Of a DNA stretch of 64,000 nucleotides, positions 17,330-27,209 are shown piece after piece. Within the stretch, counting starts at the first letter, position 1, and each line of letters opens with the position of its first letter. The stretch lies in contig NZ_JH976537.1 in NCBI RefSeq assembly GCF_000309385.1, positions 2,802,010 through 2,866,009 on the forward strand. Direction: 5' to 3'. Source of the DNA: Nodosilinea nodulosa PCC 7104 (GTDB lineage: Bacteria > Cyanobacteriota > Cyanobacteriia > Phormidesmidales > Phormidesmidaceae). The position numbers were made by a program, and so were the translations under genes. The notes under the pieces are model-generated. The model was not told the origin of the DNA and ran no database searches. It saw nothing but the letters and a program-made list of their open reading frames with translations.

Positions 17330-18241
17330 TTACTTCAGACTCCCCGCCCTAGTCCGCAGCGCCGTGACCGAGTACAGCAGCAGGGCCGCCCAGATGCAGC
17401 CAAACGTAACAACATGCACGGGGGTAAAGGGTTCGCCGTAGACAAACACCCCGAGCAGCAGGGATATGGACGGACCCAGGTACTGAAAAAAGCCCAGGGT
17501 GGCCAGCTTGAGCCGTTTGGCGGCATTGTTAAACCACAGCAGCGGCATGGAGGTGGCCACGCCAGCGCCAATGAATAGCAGCGTGGTGGATAAACTTTCC
17601 CCAAAGTGCCCCTGCCCGGTGAACCCCAGCCAGCTCACAAACAGCAGCGTGATGGGCGTAATTAAAAGAGTTTCGACCGCCAAACCCACCAGCGGAGCGA
17701 CCGACACCACCTTGCGCAGGAGGCCGTAAAACGCAAAGGAGATGGCCAGGGCCAGGGCAATCCACGGCACTGTGCCCAGTCGCCAAATGAAGTAGCCGAC
17801 GCCCACCACGGCCAGCGCCACAGCCATCTGCTGCCCCCGGTACAGTCGCTCCTTGAGAAACACAAACCCGAGCAGCACCGTAAATAAGGGGTTAATGTAG
17901 TAGCCCAGGCTGGCCTCAACGACGCGATCGCTGTTCACCCCGTAGATGTACAGCCCCCAGTTAAAGCTCAGCAAGCTGGCGGTGAGCAGCAGCACCAGCA
18001 CCCGGCGAGGCGATCGCAGCAGGGCCAGCAACTCTCCCAGCCGCCTCTGCACCAGCAAAATACCAACCAAAAACACCGCCGACCAAATCATGCGGTGGCT
18101 GAGCACCTCCACGGCAGAAGTCGTGCCAAACTGCTTCCAGTAGATGGGCAGCAGCCCCCAGGCACTAAAAGCCAGCAGAGCATAGATGGGGCCAAGCCTG
18201 GCTTCGGAGCCGCCGGGGGTAGCAGAGTTAGGTAATGCCAA
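17330..18241 (-). CDS. rarD: EamA-family transporter, RarD type
   Basis: A 303-residue drug/metabolite transporter with ten hydrophobic helices. RarD features are IYALLAFSAWGLLPIYWKQF, EVLSHRMIWSAVF, NWGLYIYGVNSDRVVEASLG and YYINPLFTVLLGF. The only start after an in-frame stop is the TTG at 18241. Substrate is unknown for the family; RarD is loosely linked to chloramphenicol sensitivity in other bacteria. Confidence 0.9.
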   Translation of the reverse strand: MALPNSATPGGSEARLGPIYALLAFSAWGLLPIYWKQFGTTSAVEVLSHRMIWSAVFLVGILLVQRRLGELLALLRSPRRVLVLLLTASLLSFNWGLYIYGVNSDRVVEASLGYYINPLFTVLLGFVFLKERLYRGQQMAVALAVVGVGYFIWRLGTVPWIALALAISFAFYGLLRKVVSVAPLVGLAVETLLITPITLLFVSWLGFTGQGHFGESLSTTLLFIGAGVATSMPLLWFNNAAKRLKLATLGFFQYLGPSISLLLGVFVYGEPFTPVHVVTFGCIWAALLLYSVTALRTRAGSLK

Positions 18242-18297
18242 AAAGACAGCCGCCGTTCAAAGCAACCATTCTAACCATCGGGTCTATCTCTGGTGGT

Positions 18298-19911
18298 TTA
18301 TCTGCGGTGAAGGGGCAGCCGCACCGCGATCGCTGTTCCTTCCTCAGGCTGGCTGCGGGCCACCACGGTGCCGCCGCAGTACAGCAGCAGCTGCTGCACG
18401 ATCGACAGCCCCAGCCCGGCGCCCTCGGTTTCATCGGAGGGCAAATTGCGCCCCCGGTAAAAGTGCTCAAAAATATGGGGCAGGTCGGCGGCAGAGATGC
18501 CGATGCCGGTGTCGCGCACTTCAACTTCGGCGTAGTCTGGGGTGCTGCGTGCCGTCACCCAAACCCGGCCACCGCTGGGCGTGTATTTGAGGCTGTTGTT
18601 GAGCAGGTGGATAACAATTTGGCGCAGCCAGCTAGCGGGGCAGGTCACCGCCGGCAACTGTCTGGGAATGGTATAGGCCAGCATAATGCCCTTCTCCTCG
18701 GCCAGGGGCTGATAGGTGCTCACGACCGGAGGCACCGTCTCGGCTAGGCTCAGGGAGTCAAGCGGCGTCTGCCCAACGCTAGTTTCCATTTGCAGCAGGT
18801 TGAGGACTCCGCTGATCAGGGCACTCTGGCGATCGCACTCGTGGCTGATCATCTCCATGTAGCGCTGCCGCTGAAGGGGCTTGAGATGGGGCGAATCGAG
18901 CAGGGTGAGGGCGGTTTTAATCGTGGTGAGGGGAGTGCGCAGCTCCTGGCCCACGGTATTGAGAAAGTCGTCCTTTAGGCGCAGGGTGTTGAGCAGCACT
19001 TCATTTTGATTGGACAGCCGCGCTATACCCAGGGCCTGATGGCGATAGGTAGCGGCCGACTGGCGCAGATGCTCCTGGCGCTTGAGCTGCCAGTTGAGCC
19101 ACCGATCGACCAGGCCCAGGTAGGTCGGGGTGAGGGGCTGAGTTGACCTTGCCTGCGACCACTGCTGGGTTAGGGTGGCCAGATTGACATCGGTATCGGC
19201 GATGCCTCCGTGGTCCATCTGGTGGCAAATAGCGCTAACTACGGTAGCCACCAAATCAGGGTTTACCGAGCAGCACACCGACAGGTAGGACGATCGCGCC
19301 GTGCCCGCATCTTCTAGGGCGGGCGATGCTTCCTCGTCATCGGTATCGCGCTGATCCTCCCGGGAGAGTCGTTGGCTATCGCCCGAGGGCGTAGCCGAAA
19401 GCGGCTGCAAGCGATGGGCCACCACCATAGCCGCAAAGGTTTCCGACTGCGCCACCAAAAAATAATCCCCCCGCCAGATGGGACCGACGCTGAGCGGCAA
19501 GACCACCTCTGAAGCGCCTGGCGCGGTCGTTAGAGGGGCCGTCGCGAGGGCATCAGGTGCAAAGGCGTTAGAGTCGACGCGCAAAAACCGAAACACCCGG
19601 TGGGGCGACACCAGCCCCTGACCATAGCGCGACACATCTTCGCTCCAGGCATCGCCATTGGGCAGCTTGACCAGCAGATGCGCCTGAACATTGTGGGCCT
19701 CAAGAAATTCTACAGTCGATTGCAGAATTGCCTTGAACCCCTTGGGTTTAACCTGTATGTAGTTTGGAGTTGCCGCACTGAGCTGCAGAAGCCGGTGTAG
19801 CGACACCTCTTGCTCTTGATAAGACTGCATGGTGCTCCAACGGGCCGGGGCCAGACCAGCACTAATGTCTTTGAAATCAGCACTGGCATCTATTAGCGTA
19901 TCTTTAACCAC
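18298..19911 (-). CDS. Sensor-kinase-like protein lacking the phosphoacceptor histidine
   Basis: 537 residues, starting at GTG 19911 with AGGTGG upstream. The N-terminal 200 residues form a soluble sensory region of the kind found in cyanobacterial DICT-domain kinases (inferred). The HisKA helix near residue 315 reads FLNTVGQELRTPLTTIKTAL, so the usual Ser-His before Glu-Leu-Arg is Gly-Gln. The C-terminal ATPase is intact: HLLNNSLKYTP (N box), VRDTGIGIS (G1), FEHFYRG (F box) and GAGLGLSIV (G2). It can probably bind ATP but not autophosphorylate at the normal site. No response regulator gene is adjacent. Confidence 0.85.
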   Translation of the reverse strand: MVKDTLIDASADFKDISAGLAPARWSTMQSYQEQEVSLHRLLQLSAATPNYIQVKPKGFKAILQSTVEFLEAHNVQAHLLVKLPNGDAWSEDVSRYGQGLVSPHRVFRFLRVDSNAFAPDALATAPLTTAPGASEVVLPLSVGPIWRGDYFLVAQSETFAAMVVAHRLQPLSATPSGDSQRLSREDQRDTDDEEASPALEDAGTARSSYLSVCCSVNPDLVATVVSAICHQMDHGGIADTDVNLATLTQQWSQARSTQPLTPTYLGLVDRWLNWQLKRQEHLRQSAATYRHQALGIARLSNQNEVLLNTLRLKDDFLNTVGQELRTPLTTIKTALTLLDSPHLKPLQRQRYMEMISHECDRQSALISGVLNLLQMETSVGQTPLDSLSLAETVPPVVSTYQPLAEEKGIMLAYTIPRQLPAVTCPASWLRQIVIHLLNNSLKYTPSGGRVWVTARSTPDYAEVEVRDTGIGISAADLPHIFEHFYRGRNLPSDETEGAGLGLSIVQQLLLYCGGTVVARSQPEEGTAIAVRLPLHRR

Positions 19912-19973
19912 CTAAAATGGCGGCGAGAATGTTGCGTGTATTCACACAATGCCGTCATTTTAGGGTTGAAAAG

Positions 19974-21485
19974 TTAGTTTGGATAGCGTTTTTTAAGAAA
20001 ATGGCGGGCTTGCTCGCGATCGTCAAAGTGAATTTTCTCAGTCCCGAGAATCTGATAATCTTCATGGCCTTTGCCCGCAATCAGAATACCATCCCCCGGC
20101 TGGGCCATGGCAATGGCTGACTGGATGGCGGTGGCGCGATCGCACACCACCTGATCCTCCCCTAGTTCTGCCGGAATCCCCGCCACCACATCCCGCAAGA
20201 TCTGCTCGGGGTCTTCGGTGCGGGGGTTGTCGGAGGTAACGACGGCGATATCGGCCAGGTCGTAGGCAATCCGGCCCATCTGAGGGCGCTTGGTGCGATC
20301 GCGATCGCCGCCGCAGCCAAACACGCAGATCAGCCGCCCCGGCACAAAGGGGCGCGCCGCCAGCAGCGAATTCTTCAGGCTGTCTGGGGTGTGGGCGTAG
20401 TCCACAATCACGCTGATGTCCTGGGCGTCGGAGACTTTTACCTGCTCCATGCGGCCCGGCACCCCACCAAAGCCGGGCAGCGCCGCTGCAATAATGTCCA
20501 AAGCAACGCCCAGATGCAGGGCCGCCCCCACCGCCGCCAGCAAATTTTCCAGATTAAACTGCCCCACCAGCGGCGAGCTAAAGGGCACCGTACCCGAGGG
20601 AGTTTTCAGCGTTCCGGTGACGCCATTGGCCTGATAGGTCAAATCGCCGGTGTAGAGGTCAGCCTCAGGATTTTGGGTGCTATAGGTCCACACCCGCTCG
20701 GGAGGAAGCTGGGCGACGAGGCGATCGCCGTAGGGCGTGTCGATATTCACCACGGCCCGACCCGCCAGATACTGCTCGCTAAACAGCAGCGCCTTGGCCT
20801 GGAAGTAGTCTTCCATGTCGCGGTGGTAATCGAGGTGGTCCTGGGTCAGGTTAGTGAATACCGCCACCTCAAAGGGGCAGCCCCAAACCCGCTTTTGGGC
20901 CAGGGCATGGGAGCTAACTTCCAGCACCGCGTAGCGACAGGCCGCATCCCGTGCTTTGGCCAACTCGGCCTGGAGCTCGACCGCAAAGGGCGTGGTGTAG
21001 AGAGCCGTCTGCTGATGCCCCGGCCAGCGGGTGTAGAGGGTGCCCAACAGCGCCGTGGGCTGCTCTGCCGCATTCAACAGGTGCTCAATCAGGTGGGTGG
21101 TCGTCGTTTTGCCGTTGGTGCCCGTCACCCCCACCAGGCCCATCTGCCGAGCTGGATAGTTGTAGAACCGCGCCGCCACCTCCGCGCAGGCGACGGCCAT
21201 ATCCGTCACCGGCACCACCCAGGCCTTGCCTTCAGCCGGACGGTTTTGCAAGGCTTGGCACGACACCAGCGCCGCCGCCGCCCCCGATTCCAGGGCGCTG
21301 GGCCAAAATTCGCCGCCGTCGACTCGGGTTCCAGGCATGCCAATGAACATATCCCCCGGCTGGCAGGCGTGGGAATTGGTGCACAGCCCCTTGATGTCGC
21401 GCTCATCGCCTGGTTCGCTCGGCAGCGTAAATCCAGAGGCGATCAGCCCCGTGGGCAGGTCCTCAAGCAGTTGGCGCAGCTTCAT
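19974..21485 (-). CDS. murE: UDP-N-acetylmuramoyl-L-alanyl-D-glutamate--2,6-diaminopimelate ligase
   Basis: A 503-residue cytoplasmic Mur ligase that adds meso-diaminopimelate to the peptidoglycan precursor. GVTGTNGKTTTTHLIEHLL is the ATP loop, CRYAVLEVSSHALAQKRVWG and DHLDYHRDMEDYF follow, and VTSDNPRTEDPEQILRDV carries the DNPR motif that selects diaminopimelate over lysine. Length and motifs are normal. Start ATG 21485. Confidence 0.97.
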   Translation of the reverse strand: MKLRQLLEDLPTGLIASGFTLPSEPGDERDIKGLCTNSHACQPGDMFIGMPGTRVDGGEFWPSALESGAAAALVSCQALQNRPAEGKAWVVPVTDMAVACAEVAARFYNYPARQMGLVGVTGTNGKTTTTHLIEHLLNAAEQPTALLGTLYTRWPGHQQTALYTTPFAVELQAELAKARDAACRYAVLEVSSHALAQKRVWGCPFEVAVFTNLTQDHLDYHRDMEDYFQAKALLFSEQYLAGRAVVNIDTPYGDRLVAQLPPERVWTYSTQNPEADLYTGDLTYQANGVTGTLKTPSGTVPFSSPLVGQFNLENLLAAVGAALHLGVALDIIAAALPGFGGVPGRMEQVKVSDAQDISVIVDYAHTPDSLKNSLLAARPFVPGRLICVFGCGGDRDRTKRPQMGRIAYDLADIAVVTSDNPRTEDPEQILRDVVAGIPAELGEDQVVCDRATAIQSAIAMAQPGDGILIAGKGHEDYQILGTEKIHFDDREQARHFLKKRYPN

Positions 21486-21516
21486 GTCAGCAAGTCCTCA
21501 CATCACTGAAGTTGCC

Positions 21517-21801
21517 CTATTCTGCCTTACTCTGACCCAGATAAGTCTGTATCAATTGCTCCACCCTGGCCTGGGAAGCTCGGGGCGACAGCCGGGGCAG
21601 GGGATTTTCCTGGACTCCGGCCTCGGTGACCAGCACCTGACACAGCACCGGAATCTCGTACTGATAGCGCTGAAACCAGTCGTCACGGGTGGTGATGTCG
21701 CGCACCTCTAGCTCAAAGGGAAGGTGAGCAGCAGCGACCAGTTTTTCCTCCAGCCCTTCGCACAGGTGGCAGCCGGGCTTGCTATAGAGCACAAATTTCA
21801 T
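21517..21801 (-). CDS. Glutaredoxin-like thioredoxin-fold protein
   Basis: 94 residues from ATG 21801 (MKFVLYSKPGCHLCEGLEEK). The CHLC motif near residues 11-14 is a redox-active CxxC in the DUF836/glutaredoxin-like family, followed by DITTRDDWFQRYQYEIPVLC with the cis-proline region. Probably a small cytoplasmic disulfide reductase. It lies 31 bp upstream of murE on the same strand. Confidence 0.85.
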   Translation of the reverse strand: MKFVLYSKPGCHLCEGLEEKLVAAAHLPFELEVRDITTRDDWFQRYQYEIPVLCQVLVTEAGVQENPLPRLSPRASQARVEQLIQTYLGQSKAE

Positions 21802-21972
21802 CGCTTTAGCATAGTGCAGAAACGGCTGGAGCCGGGCGATCGCACCTTCCCTGGCCCCAGGCAATTACTACCATAGGTGGGTTGATCATTCGCCACAACT
21901 GCTCGGCAGTCCCAGGCTCAATTCAGCTCTCCCCAAGGGCATCCTCAGCAGGGGGTCAATGTCTACAGCGTC

Positions 21973-24501
21973 CTATCCAGTCGGCTGAACCTGCTCTAGC
22001 AGCACAGCCTGACTATCCTGAAGCTCAAACGATCTAAGGGCAGCAGCGTCCAGCGCCACCCCAGGCGACATAACGGCAACCCGCCATTCGTCGAGATCGA
22101 TTTGCAGCCAGTCGCCGAGGGTAACGCTCAGGGGATCGCCCCCCATATGAGCCACCATGGCCACCTGGTGCTGGCTAGTCTGCTCAGGCTGGGCAGGGGC
22201 AGTGCGCAGGCCGTAGAAAATAGTTTGCGCCTCGGTGTTGATGCGGTTGAAGCAATCGAGCGCGGCAAGATTGTCCCGCAGCCAGGGGTTGGCACGGCGG
22301 AACCGCCGCAGCGCCAGATTAAAGGCCACCTGACCTGGATCCAAAAAATCCTGTTGGAGCCAGACATTGCACATTTCATGGGTGTCTTCCATAAAATTCT
22401 TGGCAAACTCCTTCAGCTTGCCCACATCTAGCTGGGTCAAAACAGCTGACTTATCGGGCACGTTGAGCTTTTGCAGCGATTGAGTTGATTTTCGAGTTTG
22501 CCCCTCTGCCGTTGGGGCAGCATCAGCGTTCAGACAGATTTGGCACAGACGGGCCACCTCATCGAGATCGTAGTTGGTTTCTTCGATCGCATCGCAGAGC
22601 CCCCGCACAAACTGGCGCAGCTCGCTCAGCTTGGTAAAGCCCATGGCCTTGAGGCGCGGAAACAAATTGGGCCAGTCGTAGGTTGCAGGAATCACCTGCC
22701 AGTCTAAAAAGCCCCCGGCCTCTTCAGCAACCACCTTGACGCCGTAGCGATCGTCGGTATTGCGCAAAAATGCCCAGGGCGCCCGCATGGTGCAGTTGAT
22801 AAAGTCCATCGGCAGGCCGGGGCTAAAGCCGTAGGTCATCAGCGCGATCGCGGCGTTGTCGTAGGCATTGTTGAGCACCTCTGGCAGGCTGTCACCCAGG
22901 TTCCAGTTGATGTCGAGGTCGGGGTCAACCTGAGTGCCGCGCCGCAGGGTGTCGTGGTTGCCGCAGCCGGTAATCCAGCCAGTTCCCACCTGCATTTGCT
23001 CGGTGACGCGCCGCCATTTTCTATCCCAAAACTGGCGCAGACTGGGGGTGTTGTGGGCGAAGATCAGCGGTCCCCACTGAAACGCATCAGGCTTGAACTC
23101 AATAATGTCGCGGTAGGTGGAGATCTCTTCCCAGCCTTCCGCCGGCCAGGGGCGACCGTCTTCAAAAATGGCAAACAGGCGGCGCTGGCCGTCGCCCACG
23201 GTTTGCAGCACCTCCGCCATGTCGCTGAGGTAATTGTCATCGTACTCAACCCGGCCCGACAGCGGGTTAAAGAACTTAAAATCCTGGGCGCCATCGACAC
23301 GAATGCCGTCGACACCAGTATTGTTTTTGCGCCGCTGCATCTCCAGCAAAATGGCCCGCACAGTAGGGTTCTGATGGTTTACATCCTGCCCGTACATATT
23401 AGGGCCTTTGAGAAAGCGCCCGTTCAGCAGGTCAGCCCCCTGGTTGTCGGCATGGCCATAGACGATGTCGAAGATGACCTGGATTGGTCCGGTGGGAAAG
23501 TTGTGCAGGGTGGCGATGAACTCTACCAGTTCGTCAGGGCGCAGGGTTTCGAGCACCGAAGGATTGGTGGCCGACGAGCCAAAGATGACGATGTCGTAGC
23601 CCCAGTTTTGGGTGTCGGGTTTTCTGAGGGTGACTTTGATATCCCCCGGCTCGCGCTCGATCTCTGCGGTTTCGGGGTCCATCTCCCCCATGTCGTCTTC
23701 CCGCAAAATAAAGAAGCCCCGACCCAGCTCGTGCTCGCCCAAATACTCCACCGTAGGCTCGATGGGAAGCAGCTGTACGGCATCGTAGCCAACGAAGTTT
23801 TGCTCCGCCGGAGTGAGCGGCGTCTGAGCCTTGAGCTTGTCGGCAATGCCCTGATAGACGGCGGTTAGCCCGCTGAGGTAGCCGTTGGGCGAAGCGGTGT
23901 TGACGTGGAGCTGCAAAATATTGCCGGGCGGATGCACCTGCACCACGCCATCGTCGTTGGTGTCGCCCTGGGTAAAATAGTCGCGATCGCCCCGCCGCTC
24001 CTGGAGGCTCTCCATGTCGTAAAGTTCTGCGGGCGCATAGACACCGTAGGGCAGCGAGTAGGCCAGGCAGTCGCCAATTACCCGCACCTCGTCGGTGTTC
24101 ATGTCGAGGTAGCGCAGCCAGTAGAACGACCCGAGCTGATCGCGAGTACCGGGCTTCATGCCCGACAGCACGCCCCAGTAGTACTCTCCCTGCTTTTGCA
24201 GCTCCACGTAGTCGCGGCGAAAGATCACTTTTTGGTTGACCTTGGTGGGGTCGATGTTCTGTTTCGGGGTAAAGATTTCCAGGTAGATATTCTTGGGCTG
24301 CACCATGTCAGCCCCCAGTTCGGGCGTCCAAAAGCCGATTTCGGTCAGGCCATCGTCTCGGTAGTGGGCACCCAGCCGGGTCGCCAGAGCTTTGGCCTGA
24401 TTAAACAGGGTGTCATCGGACTGCTGCACCTGTTCGGCCCAGTCCAACAGTTGTTGGGTTTCTGTTTCCAGGATCTGAATACGAGCAGCAGTGGCGACCA
24501 T
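21973..24501 (-). CDS. gghA: Glucosylglycerol hydrolase, GH13-type (GghA-like)
   Basis: An 842-residue glycoside hydrolase with alpha-amylase-superfamily catalytic regions: GVDGIRVDGAQDFKFF (nucleophile Asp), RLFAIFEDGRPWPAEG (acid/base Glu) and TGCGNHDTLRRG (His-Asp). The long N-terminal part (LTEIGFWTPELGADMVQPKN) matches cyanobacterial GghA, which breaks the compatible solute glucosylglycerol into glucose and glycerol after salt downshock. It lies beside glgB on the same strand with a 218-bp gap. The gghA identification rests on overall resemblance; another GH13 specificity is possible. Confidence 0.78.
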   Translation of the reverse strand: MVATAARIQILETETQQLLDWAEQVQQSDDTLFNQAKALATRLGAHYRDDGLTEIGFWTPELGADMVQPKNIYLEIFTPKQNIDPTKVNQKVIFRRDYVELQKQGEYYWGVLSGMKPGTRDQLGSFYWLRYLDMNTDEVRVIGDCLAYSLPYGVYAPAELYDMESLQERRGDRDYFTQGDTNDDGVVQVHPPGNILQLHVNTASPNGYLSGLTAVYQGIADKLKAQTPLTPAEQNFVGYDAVQLLPIEPTVEYLGEHELGRGFFILREDDMGEMDPETAEIEREPGDIKVTLRKPDTQNWGYDIVIFGSSATNPSVLETLRPDELVEFIATLHNFPTGPIQVIFDIVYGHADNQGADLLNGRFLKGPNMYGQDVNHQNPTVRAILLEMQRRKNNTGVDGIRVDGAQDFKFFNPLSGRVEYDDNYLSDMAEVLQTVGDGQRRLFAIFEDGRPWPAEGWEEISTYRDIIEFKPDAFQWGPLIFAHNTPSLRQFWDRKWRRVTEQMQVGTGWITGCGNHDTLRRGTQVDPDLDINWNLGDSLPEVLNNAYDNAAIALMTYGFSPGLPMDFINCTMRAPWAFLRNTDDRYGVKVVAEEAGGFLDWQVIPATYDWPNLFPRLKAMGFTKLSELRQFVRGLCDAIEETNYDLDEVARLCQICLNADAAPTAEGQTRKSTQSLQKLNVPDKSAVLTQLDVGKLKEFAKNFMEDTHEMCNVWLQQDFLDPGQVAFNLALRRFRRANPWLRDNLAALDCFNRINTEAQTIFYGLRTAPAQPEQTSQHQVAMVAHMGGDPLSVTLGDWLQIDLDEWRVAVMSPGVALDAAALRSFELQDSQAVLLEQVQPTG

Positions 24502-24719
24502 GCTGTGGAAATTCCTTCTTTAGAGAGAAACAACAAGTCAAACGAATGAAAGCAATCAATGGTGCAGCGGGCAGAGCACTATTGCCAGTGGCCAAAACGA
24601 GCTAGTAGATAAGGATTGCAGGTAGCCGTGGTACTCGACACGAAAGATATTTCGGCGGGGAACTTTTCTAGCCAAGGGCGATCGCTCCACACAGGGCACC
24701 CTACCGAGGAACCCAAGGG

Positions 24720-26981
24720 TTAACCGTTCAGCTTGAACACCATCACCCCCAGGGGTGGCAGGGTCAAACTCAGGGCGTGGGGCCAGCGAGGGTGATCCCA
24801 AGGGTGGCTCTGCTGACCGCCGTTGTTGCCAACGCCGCTGCCGCCGTAGTCGGTGCGATCGCTATTGAGAATCTCCTGGTAATAGCCCGGCTTGGGCACA
24901 CCCACCCAGTAGTCGTGGTGGACGGTGGGGGTAAAGTTGCACACCGTCACCACAAACTCGTCGGAATGTTTGTCCTGGCGAATGAACGACACCACGCTGT
25001 GGTCGGCGTCATTGCAGTCAATCCACTCAAACCCATGGGATGAGAAATCATCGGTGTAGAGGGCGGGCTCGCGCTTGTACAGGGCATTGAGGTCGCCCAC
25101 AAACTGCTTCAGCTGGCGGTGAGGCTCATTATTGAGCAGGCTCCAGTCTAAATCCAGCCAGCTGTTCCACTCGGTGGTTTGGCCAAACTCCATGCCCATG
25201 AACAGGGTCTTTTTGCCGGGGTGGGTAAACATATAGGCGTAGAGGGCGCGCAGGTTGGCCAGTTTCTGCCAATAGTCCCCCGGCATTTTTTGGAACAGGT
25301 TGCCCTTGCCGTGCACCACCTCGTCGTGGGAGAGGGCCAGCATAAAGTTTTCGCTAAAGGCGTACCAGATCGAAAAGGTAATGTTGTTCTGGTGGTAGCG
25401 GCGGTGGATCGGGTCTTCGCTGAAGTAGTTCAGCATGTCGTGCATCCAGCCCATGTTCCACTTAAAGTTGAAGCCCAGGCCGCCCACGTAGGTGGGGCGC
25501 GACACATTGGCCCAGGAGGTCGACTCTTCGGCAATGGAGAGAATGCCGGGATAGTAGCCAAACAGCACCGTGTTCAGCTGGCGCAGCAGATCGACAGCCT
25601 CCAGGTTTTCGTTACCGCCAAATACGTTTGGGATCCACTCGCCGTCGTTGCGATCGTAGTCGAGGTAGAGCATCGAGGCCACCGCATCGACCCGAATGCC
25701 GTCGATGTGGTACTTGTCAAACCAGAACAGGGCGTTGGCAATCAGAAAGTTGCGCACCTCGTTGCGCGAGTAGTTAAACACCAGGGTGCCCCACTCCTTG
25801 TGCTCGCCCTTGCGGGGGTCGGCATGCTCATAGAGGTGGGAGCCATCGAAAAAGGCCAGCCCGTGGGCATCTTTGGGAAAGTGGCCCGGCACCCAGTCGA
25901 CAATCACCCCGATGTCGTTGGCGTGGCACTGGTCGACGAAATACATAAAGTCCTGGGGCGTGCCAAACCGAGAGGTCGGCGCAAAATGCCCGGCCACCTG
26001 GTAGCCCCAGGAACCGTCGAAGGGGTGCTCGGCCACGGGCAGCACCTCAATGTGGGTGTAGCCCAGCTCCTTCACGTAGGGAATCAGGCGATCGGCTAGC
26101 TCTCTGTATGTAAGGAACCGAGCCTCGGGCTTCTGACTCACCCGCACGGCCTGACCCTCAGCGGGGGGATTGTCCATGCCGTCGTGCAGCCACGAGCCCA
26201 GGTGCATTTCGTAGACCGAAACCGGCTTTTCTTGCGGATCGGCGCTGCGGCGCTGCTCTAGCCAAGCCGCATCGTGCCAGTGATAGCTGAGGTCGGTAAC
26301 CACAGAGGCGGTGTCTGGCCGCACCTGTTGCTGAAAGCCGTAGGGGTCAGACTTGAGATAGACGTGGCCGTGCTGATTCTTGACCTCAAACTTGTACAGC
26401 TCTCCGGTGGTCAGCTCAGGGATAAACAGATCCCAAACGCCACCCTGGAACAGGCGCATCTGGTGCTTGCGGCCATCCCAGCTGTTGAAATTGCCCACCA
26501 CCGAAACATTGCGGGCGTTAGGTGCCCACACCGCGAAATAGACTCCCGCTACGCCATCGACCTCGACGGCATGGGCGCCCATTTTCTCGTAAATGGCATG
26601 GTGATTGCCTTCGCCAAACAGATAGATGTCAAAATCGGTCAGCAGCGGCGACTTAAAAGCGTAGGGGTCCCGCAGGGTGCGTTCACGATCGCCCTCTTTC
26701 ACCTTGAGCAAATAGTTCTGGTCAGCCTCTCCCGGCAGCTGGCACTCAAAGAAGTGGGGATGGTGCACCGACTCCATGGCGTACTCCTGCCAAGTCTCAG
26801 GGCGCACTACCCAGGCGGCATCGGCATCGGGCAAATAGGCGCGAATCACCCAGTGGGCATCGCCTTTGGCCTGATCTTTGGCCTGCTCAAGGGTGTGGGA
26901 GCCAAGCACTTCAAAGGGGTTGCTGTGCCGATTCTCGACGACACGGTACACCTGGTCAGGGGAGAGCGTAGAAGAAGACAT
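24720..26981 (-). CDS. glgB: 1,4-alpha-glucan branching enzyme
   Basis: 753 residues from ATG 26981 (MSSSTLSPDQVYRVVENRHS). An N-terminal CBM48 region (NPFEVLGSHTLEQ, VSVVGNFNSWDGRKHQM) precedes a GH13 catalytic barrel with VAEHPFDGSWGYQ, DGIRVDAVASMLYLDY (nucleophile), ILSIAEESTSW (acid/base) and LALSHDEVVHGKGN. It makes alpha-1,6 branches in glycogen. Downstream is gghA, so both genes serve glucose-polymer and compatible-solute metabolism. Confidence 0.97.
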   Translation of the reverse strand: MSSSTLSPDQVYRVVENRHSNPFEVLGSHTLEQAKDQAKGDAHWVIRAYLPDADAAWVVRPETWQEYAMESVHHPHFFECQLPGEADQNYLLKVKEGDRERTLRDPYAFKSPLLTDFDIYLFGEGNHHAIYEKMGAHAVEVDGVAGVYFAVWAPNARNVSVVGNFNSWDGRKHQMRLFQGGVWDLFIPELTTGELYKFEVKNQHGHVYLKSDPYGFQQQVRPDTASVVTDLSYHWHDAAWLEQRRSADPQEKPVSVYEMHLGSWLHDGMDNPPAEGQAVRVSQKPEARFLTYRELADRLIPYVKELGYTHIEVLPVAEHPFDGSWGYQVAGHFAPTSRFGTPQDFMYFVDQCHANDIGVIVDWVPGHFPKDAHGLAFFDGSHLYEHADPRKGEHKEWGTLVFNYSRNEVRNFLIANALFWFDKYHIDGIRVDAVASMLYLDYDRNDGEWIPNVFGGNENLEAVDLLRQLNTVLFGYYPGILSIAEESTSWANVSRPTYVGGLGFNFKWNMGWMHDMLNYFSEDPIHRRYHQNNITFSIWYAFSENFMLALSHDEVVHGKGNLFQKMPGDYWQKLANLRALYAYMFTHPGKKTLFMGMEFGQTTEWNSWLDLDWSLLNNEPHRQLKQFVGDLNALYKREPALYTDDFSSHGFEWIDCNDADHSVVSFIRQDKHSDEFVVTVCNFTPTVHHDYWVGVPKPGYYQEILNSDRTDYGGSGVGNNGGQQSHPWDHPRWPHALSLTLPPLGVMVFKLNG

Positions 26982-27209
26982 AAATACCGCTGTAGCTGCT
27001 GTGGCTGTTGGCCAATGCTGGCGATCGCTCAATTTCAGCAAACCGATCGTCTATGACAACTGCCAAGGGCAACCTAGGGGACTTCTCTAGTCTGGGGCAT
27101 CTATCTGTAGGGGTATTCAGGCCATCTGCTTGAACGGCAAAGCGATTATCAGACCGCTATTGCTCTCCCCAGAGGGTTAGCCTGCCCAGGCAACTCCTGC
27201 CGCCGACCG

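Noticed and set aside
20391-21509. A 372-codon plus-strand frame opposite murE
   Set aside because: It is antisense to a complete murE and has no recognisable domain.
25179-26099. A 306-codon plus-strand frame opposite glgB
   Set aside because: Shadow of glgB; no start context or motif.
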